Below are positions 1-12,168 of a stretch of 64,000 nt of DNA, piece by piece. Source of the DNA: Taxillus chinensis (lineage: Eukaryota > Streptophyta > Magnoliopsida > Santalales > Loranthaceae). How positions within the stretch are numbered: the first letter of the stretch is position 1; the number at the start of each line of letters is the position of its first letter. The notes below the pieces were generated by a model. That model was not told the DNA's origin and did not search any database. It worked only from the letters and a program-made list of their open reading frames with translations. The stretch lies in contig CM042090.1 of assembly GCA_023512835.1 (NCBI GenBank), positions 11,377,343 through 11,441,342 on the forward strand, read 5' to 3'. A program made the translations under genes and the position numbers.

Positions 1-170
1 TTCACCCTCGTTACCTTTGTAAGTTAGCATTTATATATAAATATATGCAAATAAAATTCAATAAATACAACTGCAAGATTATAATCGTGTTTAACCATGA
101 TCAAACAGTTCAAATAACATTTTAATTTAATTATTTATCCATTAAAATACCTATTACATGCTATAATTAA

Positions 171-207
<37 letters not shown>

Positions 208-456
208 TTAAATAAAGGGGGGGTTTTTTTTGGGGTTTTAAATTTTAATTTTAAGAGTTTTGGTATTTTCAAATATTACATAATGTATTATATATATATA
301 TATATGTGTGTGTGTATAATTTAATTCGAAAAGTCGACTACATGGAGTATAAGTTAAGCATATAAAACAAAATTGGGATTCTTGCGAGTGGGCTTGACTG
401 CTTGAGCTGAATTTGTGGGTTGTAAATATAATTTTTGTGGGGAGCGGGCTTTAAAA
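1..456. other. AT-rich intergenic DNA
   Basis: No coding region is supported here. The stretch holds a long poly(A) run near 173-203 followed by short T and G runs, and a (TA)n(TG)n microsatellite near 290-317. The bases just before 457 belong to the left edge of the tandem duplication that follows. Confidence 0.5.
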
Positions 457-1383
457 AATTCTCACGGGAGCCATTTAAAACAAATGTGGATAACGTAAAC
501 AAATGTTGAAATGAAAAGCTACGCAACTGAAGGATGTCTTGCGGTTTTTTTTTTGTTTTTATTAATTATTTTTAATTTTTTTTAAAATAAAAATTAAAGA
601 TAATAAAATATTATTTTTAATATAAAAAATTTCTAAAATATAAATAATTTTTAATTATTTTTAACTTTTATTTTTTATTTAAAAATAACCGGGGTTTTTT
701 TTTTTTTATTAACATCTCAACTAAATATATCTATCGGGGGGGGGGCGAGGGGCGATGCGATGAGACTATGAGACTTGCTTGTCATATCTCTCGGGTCTAG
801 ACCATGATCTAATAATTATGTTAATTAGTTTACTTGAAACTTTTCTACTCTTAACGTAAATAAAAAACTCAAACCGTATCTTATCCAAGTGTAAGTGTGT
901 TTTACCCAAATCCAACTCCATGGCAGGGTAAAACCTAAACTTTAATTCTCACGGGAGCCATTTAAAACAAATGTGGATAACGTAAACAAATGTTGAAATG
1001 AAAAGCTACGCAACTGAAGGATGTCTTGCGGTATTTTTTTTGTTTTTATTAATTATTTTTAAATTTTTAAAAGATAAAAATTAAAGATAATAAAATATTA
1101 TTGCTAATATATTTTTTTAAATTTTTTTAACTTTTATTTTATATTTTAAAATAACCGTTACATTTTTTTAAACATCTCAACTAAATATATCTATCAGAGG
1201 GGGCGATGCGATGGACTTGCTTGTCATATCTCTCGGTCTAGACCATGATCTAACAATTATGTTAATTAGTTTACTTGAAACTTTTCTCCTCTTAACTAAC
1301 GTAAATAAAAACTCAAACCGTATCTGACCCAAGTGTAAATGTGTTTTACCAAATGGCTAAGGGTAAAACCTAGACTTTAATTC
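457..1383. repeat. Tandem duplication of a ~0.45-0.49 kb non-coding unit
   Basis: Two adjacent copies of one unit, roughly 457-943 and 944-1383. Both begin with AATTCTCACGGGAGCC, share the stretch containing GCTACGCAACTGAAGGATG, then an AT-rich core, then CTCGG(G)TCTAGACCATGATCTAA, and end near a GGTAAAACCTA(A/G)ACTTTAATTC motif. The copies differ by substitutions and by indels, mostly in homopolymers and short repeats, so the duplication is not brand new. No ORF spans a unit. It may be a local duplication or part of an old transposon. Confidence 0.8.
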
Positions 1384-2560
1384 GGGTATCAAGTTGGATT
1401 CGAGTTTAGGGTCTGCGACTAGGGGTTTTATGCGGGCTGGCAGCCCGGGACTCTACACCTAAAATGAGTCGGACCGAGTCATAAAATTAAAACATGTTTA
1501 AAAATGGGCTTAAATGATTTATAGTGTAGGGACGATATTATTATTTTTATTTTATTTTTGATTTTTTTTGTTTTTATTAAAATTTTACATATATTACTAA
1601 TATTTTATAAGTTTAATTATCTTTATAATTATTTGTAGGTCATGTTGTGAAAACTAAAATTATTATTATTCTAAATTGTTACTTAAAACTGAGATATTTA
1701 AAATAAAAAATTATTTAAAAAAAATAAAAAATCAAAATAAGCTAGCCTGCATGCTAGCCTCACCTGCATGCGGGCCGGGTCAGAGATATCTAACCCGTTT
1801 AAAAGTTGGCCTGCCGACCCACCCGTTTAACACTTCTACCTCAAAACCCAACAACAAGTCCAAAGCCCACCCGTTTCTACTATTGCAGCGATGAAAACCT
1901 TATACACTCAAATATGAATAAAATTATTCTCCCATCCTTCATGTTTATAAAAATTTCTTTACATAAATCCAAAGTTATTCGTTCGTTTTTTATTTTTATT
2001 TTTATTATATATTTTGGATAAACTATATGAAAAATACTAGTTCACCTAATACGCAAAACAAATCAATGTCCCAGAGTGCATGGTGCACACCCTAGTACAA
2101 AATCCAAACGATATAGATTTGAAATTTAAATATTTTATTTATTTGATTGAGATCTTGAAACTTAATAATATTTTCTATATGATAAACATGCATGATAAAT
2201 TATGAAAACAGAATAATATTTTATTCAAAAGCATATGTTGACATGATGTTGATCACCCGGCGGATATTTTGGTGGTGCAAAATTTTGTCATCCATAAAAT
2301 AAGAATTGACTTTTGGAAAGAAGAGCAAGGAAGGCACATGCTGATGCTGGTTTCTGAAAATTCTACGGTTGAATATTTAATAACAAAAATTTATTTATCA
2401 TGAATCATTGGAGCGACCCCAAAAATCGGGCTTAAGAGATGACAATGAATATATGGATGATGAATGAATTAAAAACAATTTTAAAAAAAAAAAAAAAAAC
2501 AGAGCCTAGGAAGACAACGGAGGTTTGGAGTGAACACAGGAGTCAGGAGGACACAACCAG
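1384..2560. other. Intergenic DNA, no gene seen
   Basis: AT-rich with small GC-rich patches. The patch at about 1745-1850 (GCCGGGTCAG, CCGACCCACCCGTTTAACACTTCTA) resembles the subterminal sequence of plant DNA transposons, but no partner terminal repeat was found. ORFs here are short and have no family signature. Confidence 0.4.
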
Positions 2561-2943
2561 AAATGGAAATTGAGATTCGGGCCTACACACGCGGCGGGGG
2601 CTTCGACAAGGCAACCACCGATGCAGCCGACAACTAAAGTCAAACACGTCCCACGATACACCCTCGCTCAAATTTAATTACCATTTTTTTTTTTTTCTTT
2701 TGTATATTGAGAATGAATGTCATGGGACATGGGGTGGATGCTTACATACTTCTCCGAACATCATCGATTTGAATATTCGTCAGTTGAATTCCCATAACTG
2801 TCCCCCGGTGGTCGTTTCGCTCGGTGCTGTACGAGGTTTGCGGGCTTTGGTCGGACTCGGACCAACCAGATTCCGATTCCGATTCTGATTCCGTCGTCTT
2901 CTCCGAAGTCGGACTCTGTTCCTCAGACACGTACGCGAGCGCC

Positions 2944-5478
2944 ATGCCGTGAGCTCCTCCCTCTATCTGCCTTTCCATACCTCGTACTCTAGTTCGTTTC
3001 CATTTTTGTTTGACCTGTCTGGTTCTTCTGCTTGTCGGACGATTCGTTGATTTTTTTTAATTTAATTTCAAATGAACAAATGGTGGTGCTTTTTACTAAG
3101 AATTCAAATTTTCTAGGAAAAAAAACAACAGAGTGGATAACCCACAATTATTTCGCCCACAAACTGCGCGTTTGTGAAAAGTTTAATGACTATTGCGAAT
3201 TATTGATGCCATTACGAACTCGATCACTTTTATGCTGTGTTTGAAATTGAAGGGCCAATCATAATATCATATGGTATGGATAAAGACAAGTTTTTCGCAA
3301 ACTAAACTATTGCCATCGGTTTTAGTATGCGTGAGCTATGAAGGGTGGTATCGTTTTGAAAAAATTTTTACAACTTTGAAAGTGGTTACCAACTTATCCT
3401 ATATGAATTTGAGTTCTATTTCAATTTATTGTAGACCCAGATGGGCAGAACAAAATTCTAAAATAAGTCAAATCATTTTATTGTTCTTCAAAAACCCCTT
3501 CCCTTTAGCCATAGCATGGTCACCAATTCTAGAAAAACATTATATTTGATGTTCGGTGAACCTTCCAATGTCTGCTTTGTTTTATATGTCCTTCGTTTAC
3601 AACTATAGTTTTTATTTTCCTAGTGTTAGTGTCTTTCGATGATCTGCGCCAACAACATGAATACTTGTATGTGTGTTAACCCTCCGTACTGTTTGCCGAT
3701 ACATTATCTTGCTACAGAACGAGAAGGATATTTGGGATTTCTCTGTCTCTCATTCTCATTAATTTGGCCTCTATAATGGAACGTGCTGATGAAAATCTCC
3801 TCCCATCCGTTTACAAAGAAGTCAGTGAAGCTTTCAGTGCTGGGCCATCTGATCTGGGCTACCTCACATTCATACGGAACTTTGTGCAGGGACTAGCATC
3901 TCCCTTGGCTGGTATACTGGTTCTTAGTTATGATCGTCCTACAGTACTTGCAATGGGTACCGTGTGCTGGGCCTTGTCAACTGCTGCTGTAGCTGGAAGC
4001 CACTATTTTCTGCAAGTTGGGTTCTGGAGAGCAGTAAATGGATTTGGACTAGCAATTGTGATTCCAGCACTTCAGTCTTTCATTGCTGATAGCTATAATG
4101 ATGGTGTGAGGGGGGGCTGGCTTTGGTTTGCTCAACCTTATTGGGTCCTTGGGTGGAACTGGAGGTGGTGTTCTGGCAACAGTTATGGCTGGTCATCAAT
4201 TTTGGGGTGTGTCTGGATGGCGATGTGCCTTTATTCTGATGGCAACATTAAGCACAATAATTGGTTTCCTTGTCTTTTTTGTTTGTTACTGACCCTAGAA
4301 GAATTAGCATGGCCTATGATACTGGTGATAGAACTGAAAGGTAATTGTTTGTTTGGATTGATCTGTCAATTTCACTGTTTCTTTCTTTCATTTGCCATGG
4401 CTGATGGCCTGCGTATGCCTGAGTGCTTTTATAGGGCTGTTTTGGTTGATAAAAGCAACACTAGTTCAGCATCTGTATGGTCGGAGTCGTGGACAGCTAT
4501 GAAATCTGTCGTGAAAGTGAAAACATTTCAGATTATTGTCCTACAGGGAATCATTGGATCGTTTCCGTGGACTGCCATGGTGTTCTTCACAATGTGGTTT
4601 GAATTAATCGGTGAGCATGTATGCAAATTTTTTACTATCCAAAGTTTCGGAATTCATTGATGCCCTGTGAGATGATATTTACACTGGTTGTTCATTCATT
4701 TGCATTTTCTTGCTTTGGTCTGATGTCAGTATAGATTCTGGAAATGGAAAGCCATGATCAATATGCAGTGCATATTATTGTGAAACGCTTGGTCACAACA
4801 AATTTCGGTCATTGCATTCATCTTAGGCCCAATTTATTGCAGTATATATGTGACATCTTTTTCACTTGTTATGGTATAGGCTTTGATCATAATAGCGTAG
4901 CAGGCCTCATAAGTCTGTTTGCCATTGGGTGTGCTATGGGATCTCTCCTAGGTGGATTAATAGCGGACCAAATGTCTCGGACATTCCCATACTCTGGCCG
5001 AATTATGTGTGCACAGTTCAGCGCGTTCATGGGTATCCCATTCTCCCTGTTCCTCCTCAAAGTTATCCCTCAGTCAGTGACTAGCTGGTCTGCTTTTGCT
5101 ATCACCCTCTTCCTGATGGGCATAACGATCAGCTGGAATGGCACGGCTGTAAATGCACCCATATTCGCTGAGGTAGTCCCCATCAAACACAGGACCATGA
5201 TCTATGCATTTGATCGTGCATTTGAGGGATCATTCTCCTCTTTTGCGGCTCCAATGGTAGGGATTTTGTCAGAGAAAATATATGGTTATGATATGAAATC
5301 AGTGGATCCAGTTAATGGGTCTCACCAGGAAGCACTCGCATTGTCAAGAGGGCTTTTATCAATGATGGCTGTTCCATTTGGCTTGTGCTGCTTGTGTTAT
5401 ACACCACTCTACTGGATATTCAGGCGGGATCGTGAAAATACAAAAATTGATAGCGCCAAAGAGTTGGAGATGATGTGA
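2944..5478 (+). CDS. Major facilitator superfamily transporter (plant family, UNE2/At4g36790-like), two frameshifts in exon 2
   Basis: Predicted polytopic transporter of the major facilitator superfamily; the substrate is unknown. Proposed exons are 2944-2948 (ATGCC, donor GTGAGC), 3718-4340, 4435-4610 and 4880-5478, all GT-AG. Seen in sequence: TRRIFGISLSLILINLASIMERADENLLPS near the N-terminus in two overlapping blocks (TRRIFGISLSLILINLASIM, then MERADENLLPSVYKEVS), WRAVNGFGLAIVIPALQSFI mid-protein, PWTAMVFFTMWFELIGFDHN across the exon 3-4 junction, and FAEVVPIKHRTMIYAFDRAF near the C-terminus. Exon 2 is broken twice by a net +1 base: in the seven-G run at 4110-4116 and around 4275-4289. 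Allowing for both, the exons sum to 1401 nt (466 aa) and every junction is in phase, close to family length. The two-residue first exon is an inference. The frameshifts could be consensus errors in homopolymers or a recent pseudogene. Confidence 0.8.
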
Positions 5479-6001
5479 AAGGTTGAGCATGTCAGCTCCT
5501 GTGGAATGCATTATTTTTTACACCAACAATGAGATCTAACGACTGGTTCCATTTCTGTGAAAACATGATGAACCAGGGACGGAAGCTTCACTATTTTTGT
5601 TTCATCTGATCATCCTCTGCTCGAGAAGTTGCTTCTACATTGTAGAGCTTATGCTTTTCCCATGAGTGTTGGGATCCATTACTGGCTGTAGTTTATATCT
5701 TGGAATTTTTATTAATATACCAGAGATTTTTAATGCAATAGAAAAGCTCTTTTTTTTTTTTTTTTTTTTTTTGGTTTTAAGCTCTCTTTTTTCCCTTTTA
5801 AGCTATTAATCATGGGAGTCTATGTAACCAACCGTACAGGGCAAGTTCTTGCACTGTCATGTTCGTTTTCATGCATGAATGCTGTATAGAAGATCCAATA
5901 TCATTGTGAAGATGAAAAATCAATCTCCAGGCATGAATGGAACCGGGAAAATGTCGCGTGTAACGAAAGACTAGGATTGGCTTCGTTTCTATTGTTTCGG
6001 G
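5479..6001. other. 3' flank of the transporter gene
   Basis: Probably contains the 3' UTR of the transporter. A poly(T) run occupies about 5751-5772. No canonical AATAAA was singled out and no further gene is visible before the tRNA. Confidence 0.4.
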
Positions 6002-6008
6002 AAAAAAA
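6002..6008 (-). terminator. Pol III T-run terminator of tRNA-Asp
   Basis: Seven consecutive T residues on the minus strand begin four bases after the discriminator base of the tRNA, the usual RNA polymerase III stop signal. Confidence 0.8.
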
Positions 6009-6011
6009 GAA

Positions 6012-6083
6012 CGCCGTTGCCGGGGATCGAACCCGGGTCACCCGCGTGACAGGCGGGAATACTTACCACTATACTACAACGAC
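6012..6083 (-). tRNA. tRNA-Asp (anticodon GUC)
   Basis: A 72-nt cloverleaf can be drawn by eye on the minus strand. The acceptor arm GTCGTTG pairs with CAACGGC (one G-U), with discriminator G. The D-arm region reads TAGTATAGTGGTAAGTAT and carries the A box. The anticodon loop CTGTCAC puts GUC at plus-strand 6048-6050. The T arm CCGGGTTCGATCCCCGG contains the B box GGTTCGATCC. CCA is not encoded, as expected for a nuclear gene. No intron is seen. It delivers aspartate to GAC/GAU codons in cytosolic translation. The T7 run immediately downstream supports a functional gene. Confidence 0.97.
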
Positions 6084-7472
6084 TTGATGGCTACTAAATG
6101 TTAACATCCATATATATCGTATGGGCTACACTCGGGGGACGTGAAAAACTCTCGGATCTTACTAGGACCATCGCAGAACCATTCCTCTTGATCGGTAATA
6201 TTCCTCACAATCTCCTTTTTGTTTGAATAAATTTATTTGTCTACTGTCTCTCCCCTCACATCTGTAATTCAATATTTTTTAATTGTTTATTCAAATTTAA
6301 TCAATTTGTATATTATTAAAATAATAATTTAGAATATTTTTTAATTTAATATAAAATTAAAGTAAAAAATATGAAAAAAAAAAATATGAGAGAAATTTTT
6401 TAAATATAATTTAATAATCATAAGAGAAAAAAATATTTTATAATAAATTTTAAAATATTTTATAAAAATTAAATATAAGAATTCTATTGTTATGAGGGTG
6501 AGAAAAATAAATTCCTATAAAAAAGTTGCTATAGTGCTCTAATATACTTGCTTGTCTATTTTTGTTTTACATGTCATATGGGAGAAAATGCATATTTTCG
6601 TCTGTTGTAATTTAATTGTTTAATTGTGATTTATATGTTATATGATAAACTTGTAATTTTAAATATGAAATAGAAGCTTAATTATAAAGGACACTCACAT
6701 TATTGAATAACACTATTGTCCACCATGGCGCCTCTTGAAAGGATGTAAGTCACACGCTCCTGGGGCTTTGTCAGGTAGGTCTTCTCGCCTGGTTGTAAAA
6801 CAAAACCCGCCTTATTGCAGCACGTAAATCATATAAGTTAATATAAATCCAGTTTGTTTTGTAGGTAAACAGCGGGGGAAGGGAAGAAAGATTTAGAGCC
6901 ACATTACCTCTCCTACGGGGAAGAGAGATTTAGGCTAATATAAGTGCTTGCGGTACTCACTGAGTGGCTTTTCTTTTAGACTGGTTGGGGGCTTTATCAA
7001 TTTTTGATCACTTCCCTTGATTGTTTGGAGTATGATTCGAGTTTTGTTTAGATATAATGTTTTGGGGCTTTATTTTATTTTATTTTGTTTATGATTTACT
7101 GTTTGAAAGTATCTAGTGTCTCTCATGGGAAAATTTTCAAAGCAATCATAGTGATGCCGTAGATTCTTGACCGATACTATGATGTGCTTACGGACAATGT
7201 GTTTTGTTTTTTTCAATTTCACAATTCTACTTCGCATCTGTGCTACCTTCTCTTATAACCTGGGCCAGTGTTTTGTGGGCCTCTACTGAGTAGTGATTGG
7301 CTCTTACTTGCTATAAACCTGAATCTCATTCTCCTTGTCCCAACATTTGAAAAGAACATTAATGTATGTGTTACGAGTTGCATTGCTCGTGAAATTGGGA
7401 GCGGTTACTGACACCAGCACATTGGAATTATATGCACTCTCATCATGAATGAGAAACTAGCTAGTTTCACCT

Positions 7473-7475
<3 letters not shown>
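6084..7475. other. Intergenic DNA with a possible MITE relic
   Basis: No gene seen. The AT-rich stretch at about 6200-6560 shares motifs, in reverse orientation, with the MITE at 17558-17973 (for example TTTAAATATAATTTAATAATCATA), so it may be a degraded relative. Short patches near 6720-6960 are less AT-rich but carry no ORF of note. Confidence 0.35.

Positions 7476-7524
<49 letters not shown>
7476..7524. repeat. (TA)n microsatellite, ~49 bp
   Basis: Perfect alternating TA tract. Confidence 0.95.
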
Positions 7525-7527
<3 letters not shown>

Positions 7528-8396
7528 CGTCTGATGAGTTTAAAAGTTGTTTCTGATTTGTAGTTTTACACCAGTTTCCATATTTAGTTCATTTGTGGAT
7601 GAATAATTAATAGACCCCGTGCCCAATCCCAGGTTTTCGCAGGTTTGCATCTCTTAGTTGGGCTCCCTGTGTTCTTGTATTTGCTACATCAATGTGGGAC
7701 TGAGTTGTTTTTGCTAGGTTCATGTCACTTTCAACCATACCAGCTGTCAATGTAGAACTTGGAAAATGTAACTGTGGCAGGTTAACAGTCCTGCTTGTTT
7801 GTCCACGGCAGCCTACGCTAATATAATTACCCAAGCTGCAAACAGTCTGCTCATACAATTGAATTTACACATCAAATTTATCTTCTTCTAATTGGGTAAT
7901 CAAGGCCTTCTGCGCAAATTTAATTTAGCTATTCATTTTATACTTTGTTGGTGGCAATCAGTTATCCTGTTGTTGGGATTTCTTTCTTATTGGATCACTT
8001 ACCCTAATGGGGTGGAATATGATTTATTTATTTTTTTGTTAAAACTGACATGTTGATGCAGGGGAAGGGGTTTATACGGACTTAGCAATAGGGTGACATG
8101 AATTTAAACTCTCATGCTTAGAGTATTGGCATTGTATTAACCATTGTTATTTTTAGTTTTTTTTTAAATCATAATTCTAAAATTTTCATAATTATTTTCT
8201 TACACTAGATTACTCATTTGATTTATCAAAAGAGTTATGTTATATACAATTGAAATTGCATAATTAGTAGGTATATCACGACGATTTGATGGCAACATTA
8301 TTGGAAGAGGAAGGATAAAGAAAATAAAAATTATGACCATCCAATCAACAATAATTTCTTGAAAATTAAAAATGACGTGAGTTAATTGCATAAAAA
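7525..8396. other. Intergenic DNA, no gene seen
   Basis: Short ORFs only. The segment around 7600-7860 is slightly richer in GC and open on the minus strand for 83 codons, but it has no recognisable domain, and I do not call it a gene. Confidence 0.35.

Positions 8397-8453
<57 letters not shown>
8397..8453. repeat. Poly(G) homopolymer, 57 bases
   Basis: Fifty-seven consecutive G residues preceded by TAAAAA and followed by TTTTTG. Homopolymeric G of this length is very unusual in plant DNA and would fold as G-quadruplex; it can also be a sequencing or assembly artefact. The proline-rich minus-strand ORFs across it are only poly-C translated. Confidence 0.95.
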
Positions 8454-8455
<2 letters not shown>

Positions 8456-9474
8456 TTTGTTATCAAAATAATAATATAATATAAAAAGAGAGAGAAAATA
8501 AAATATTAAATAAAAATTTAATGAATGTAAATGATTACCGAAGAATATCATGAATTTACTGCAACTCATAATTATAAATATTAACTTTTAATGAGTTCAA
8601 TGTAACTATATTTTTTTTCTGTTCATCAATCTTTTTATTTAATTATGCCAATAGCTAATTCAAAATTAATGTTCTTAAGTCAAATTTATTAACGGATGGC
8701 AAAAATATAAAAGCAAAAAATACTTTTAAATTATATAAATTACACAAATAATAACAAAACAACTACTTCCTTTTAAAAAGGAAAAAAAATGATATCAACG
8801 TGTAATAAAATTATGAGTAATTTATATTTTTAATTAAAAATTAGAAAGTATTTTTTATTAAGAATTGACTCCAAAATATTAAAAAAATATATTTTTAAAA
8901 AATAAGGTAAGTCCAAAAACTGCCACCTAAGATCGGAACCTAAAGTATACCTTTGGTGGCTATTTTTCCACATTGCCTAAGAATTTATTTTTTGTAGTGT
9001 AGGTCGGATCAGAAAAATATCTCAAGACCATGCAAAGTTAAGGAAAAACCTTAGTTTTCTTGTCTAAAGAAAAGTCATGCATACTCAAGGACATAACCAT
9101 TGTAGATATAGCTATATAAAGAGATGGTTCGTAATAAATAAAAGTTCCAAGTTTATGAACAAACACAACATCTAATATAAAGTAGTAAAGTACAATATAT
9201 ATGGTAGTTGAATGCATTACTCACTAATAAAGTTTGGATGTGTACAAAAAAATTTATTGTTAATAGAAAGAGGATTCAAACATAGCACATATTGATAGTG
9301 AACTAAGAAAGACGTCTTGATCATCCATTCTCTTCATTAATTTCTAGAAAATAGAGCATTGTAAACTTTCTCTATTTGTTTAGTAGCATTCATTATATTT
9401 ATTACAATTATTTGTATTAAGACTTTTTAGTGTTGGGATTCTGTTATCTAAACATTAGGCATTAAAACATCCAC
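8454..9474. other. AT-rich intergenic DNA with a CACTA-like end
   Basis: No gene seen. Near 8920-8999 the sequence reads, on the minus strand, CACTACAAAAAATAAATTC followed by a subterminal inverted motif (GCCACCAAAGG against CCTTTGGTGGC-like arms). This is the form of an En/Spm (CACTA) terminus. The matching opposite end was not found, so only a one-ended relic is suggested. Confidence 0.4.
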
Positions 9475-9813
9475 TAGGTTTGGTATAATCAAATTTTTCC
9501 TATAATTTAGAAAAAAAAATGCAGGTTTATTAAAAACTCATTCACATCAGGTTCCTAAAAAAAATACAGATTTGTTAAAAACTCATTCCTAAATATTTTT
9601 CCTGTAATTTTTTAATATATATTATTATACTTATAATATTTTTATTGGTGATAATAAATGAAAAGATGAAAGAGAAAATAATATAAAATGAATTAAGTAA
9701 TAAATATAGATAGAAATAGGAAATGAGATGTTTGATATTTTGAAAAAATAATCAAATTATATACTATTCATTCTTAAAATAGGGATAAAATGTCAAAATT
9801 GCTATGGATGCTC
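9475..9813. mobile_element. MITE, probably Tourist-like (TSD TTA)
   Basis: Imperfect terminal inverted repeats: the left end reads AAACATCCACTAG and the right end, reverse-complemented, GAGCATCCATAG. The direct flank TTA occurs on both sides (9472-9474 and 9814-9816). It is AT-rich, 339 bp, without an ORF. A short direct duplication inside (AAAAACTCATTC twice, near 9531 and 9577) is visible. Family membership is inferred from the TIR type and the 3-bp duplication. Confidence 0.5.
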
Positions 9814-9816
9814 TTA

Positions 9817-12114
9817 TAAAAGTTTGATTATGATCTTAGAAACTTCTAAAAACAAATTTTTAAACCGTCAAAGAGAGTGATGCAAAGAAAGTTTTCCATG
9901 AAATACTATAATATTAGTGCTTTTATTTTCTTCCTGTGTATTACGTATATTGGTTTGTGGCCTTATTATTTTGTAAAATTCTCTTCATCAGGTGCAAAGT
10001 TTACTTTTTAGCATATATTGTTTAAGTTTTAATTTTAACTTGTAGACCATTTATCTCCATCTAGCCCATGGAGATAAAAAAAATTCATCACTATTAAAAT
10101 ATGAATAGAAAGGTATCCATATTCATAATTTTTGTATATGTTTCTTTATTTGAATTTTAATATTTGTATTAACTTCTTTGTATACTTATATATTGATGAT
10201 TTAGTCAAATAGCACTAGATTTTAGTAATTAAAACAATTAATTGTTTTTTTTAGTATTTGAACCCAATTTCAAGTTCTAACAAAGCTTTATCTCTTTCAT
10301 CTAAAAAAACAATTGGCAAGCAATTGACGTTTTTACTGACCTTTAACTTATAAAAGGGTGGCAAACAACTGTATTCCTCTACGCTTTAAGCCTATGTGAA
10401 ATTTATTGTTCACATATAAATGTGAATGTGCCAATTTAACATTTGAATATTTGAATTTTTACTCCTATATTCACAAGGACAATAAATGAAATAAAAGCTG
10501 ATGAAGTTGTTCACCAACTTCATTGATCCAAACTTCATGCGTATGTAAAATGTATTGTTCCAAGGTGGATATATAGCTAATGACATAACATTTAGTGTGA
10601 GTGTGCATTGGACAAATTGGATGAGTTTAAACTTGGCTTTCCACTAGTTTTGAATTGATTTCAGGACATATTCTAGTTAAGGAAAATAATGAAGTGAGAC
10701 ATGATGGATGGCAGATTTTAACTAAAATGTTATCATAACATTAATTATAACTAATTGGATTTATCAAACACAATTACACAAGTAAGAGGAAAAAGAAATT
10801 GAGGACATTCACTTCAATTTTGGATAATCACAAATAATATTATATAAATATTAATGTTATTATTAATAAATATTAATGTTATTAATGCATTAGGATAATC
10901 AAGGCATAATTCGATTAGATTTCGTTCATAAATTAAAATTAAAATATACATTGGTCAATCCAACTTAATTTCCCTTAAATTTCGTAATTAATATTATTTT
11001 GAGTTTTTATTTCCTGCCGGCACCCCTTATTGGGCCCCCTTAATTATGCTTTAACATGGGATGCTTTTTGCTGACCGTTGAATATTCCTAAAGAATACTA
11101 ATTCTTGTGGAAATTGCTATCCCATTCCCAGCAGGCCTCGATTCTTAAAAATCAACTTTTGTCGGTTTTGATATTTTATTAATCAAATATATACAGCAAT
11201 ATATATATATATATAACGGCTTCCCAAGCTATCCGTTATTATTTATGTCTCCAGGAAATGTTTATTTGACTAGGTCTTCGATTTATGTATTATTTTAAAA
11301 TCTAAAGTTTAAAAAAATAATAAACTAAAATTGACAAAAAATATAAAAAATTTAAATTTTTAATTTGATTTAATTTATCTATTTATTATTATTATTAACA
11401 CTCAATTAAGAAACATCAAAAATGGCAAATGACAAGATAATATCTTTATAAAGTGTATTATTAGCTAGATATTATATAGAAATGAAATCACTATCGATCT
11501 ATCCACCATTAATATCTCCGATCTGTCTACTAATGTTTGTAAAAGACACAAATAAAGTTTTCGAATATATATTATATTATATTTGATCGGTTCAATTATC
11601 AAATTAGCTAAACCATAATTCAATTATAATATATTGATTTTCCAAAACATCAAATCAAATAAACCAAAGCAATTTTCAAAACTATATATTTTCAGTTTAT
11701 ACAATTTAATTCGGTTCGATTTATCGGTCCAAATCAGTTTTTGACTACTCCTATACTGGATTACTTAAGTGACCACTTGCTTCATACTGTGAGGTTTTCG
11801 ACTTTTTTTTGTTTTATTCAAGTTGTAAGAATTGAGGAGGAACCTAAGAAAAAATATAACCTACTCTAATACTTAGATCTCTAGCATTCTTTGATTTTAT
11901 ATGTATAGTCATTCTACATTGAGAACGAGAGAATAAGTTCTTATCAAAAACTTGCAATTTGATTCGTTATCAGTATTCAATAATTTATATTTCATTTAAC
12001 TGTAGCATAGTTACAATTAAATGAAACTTTAATTAGACCATTAGTTACAACATCCAATTATTCAGATTAAAATTATTATGATAAGAACTTAACCTCACAT
12101 TTTCATTTTAGCAA

Positions 12115-12117
<3 letters not shown>
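9817..12117. other. Intergenic DNA, no gene seen
   Basis: Strongly AT-rich. A single short GC-richer patch lies near 11015-11045 (GCCGGCACCCC...GGGCCCCC). No ORF with family features and no bounded element was found. Confidence 0.4.

Positions 12118-12164
<47 letters not shown>
12118..12164. repeat. (TA)n microsatellite, ~47 bp
   Basis: Uninterrupted alternating TA tract. Confidence 0.95.

Positions 12165-12168
<4 letters not shown>

Noticed and set aside
8200..8569. Proline-rich minus-strand ORFs
   Set aside because: They are translations of the poly(G) run and its flanks.
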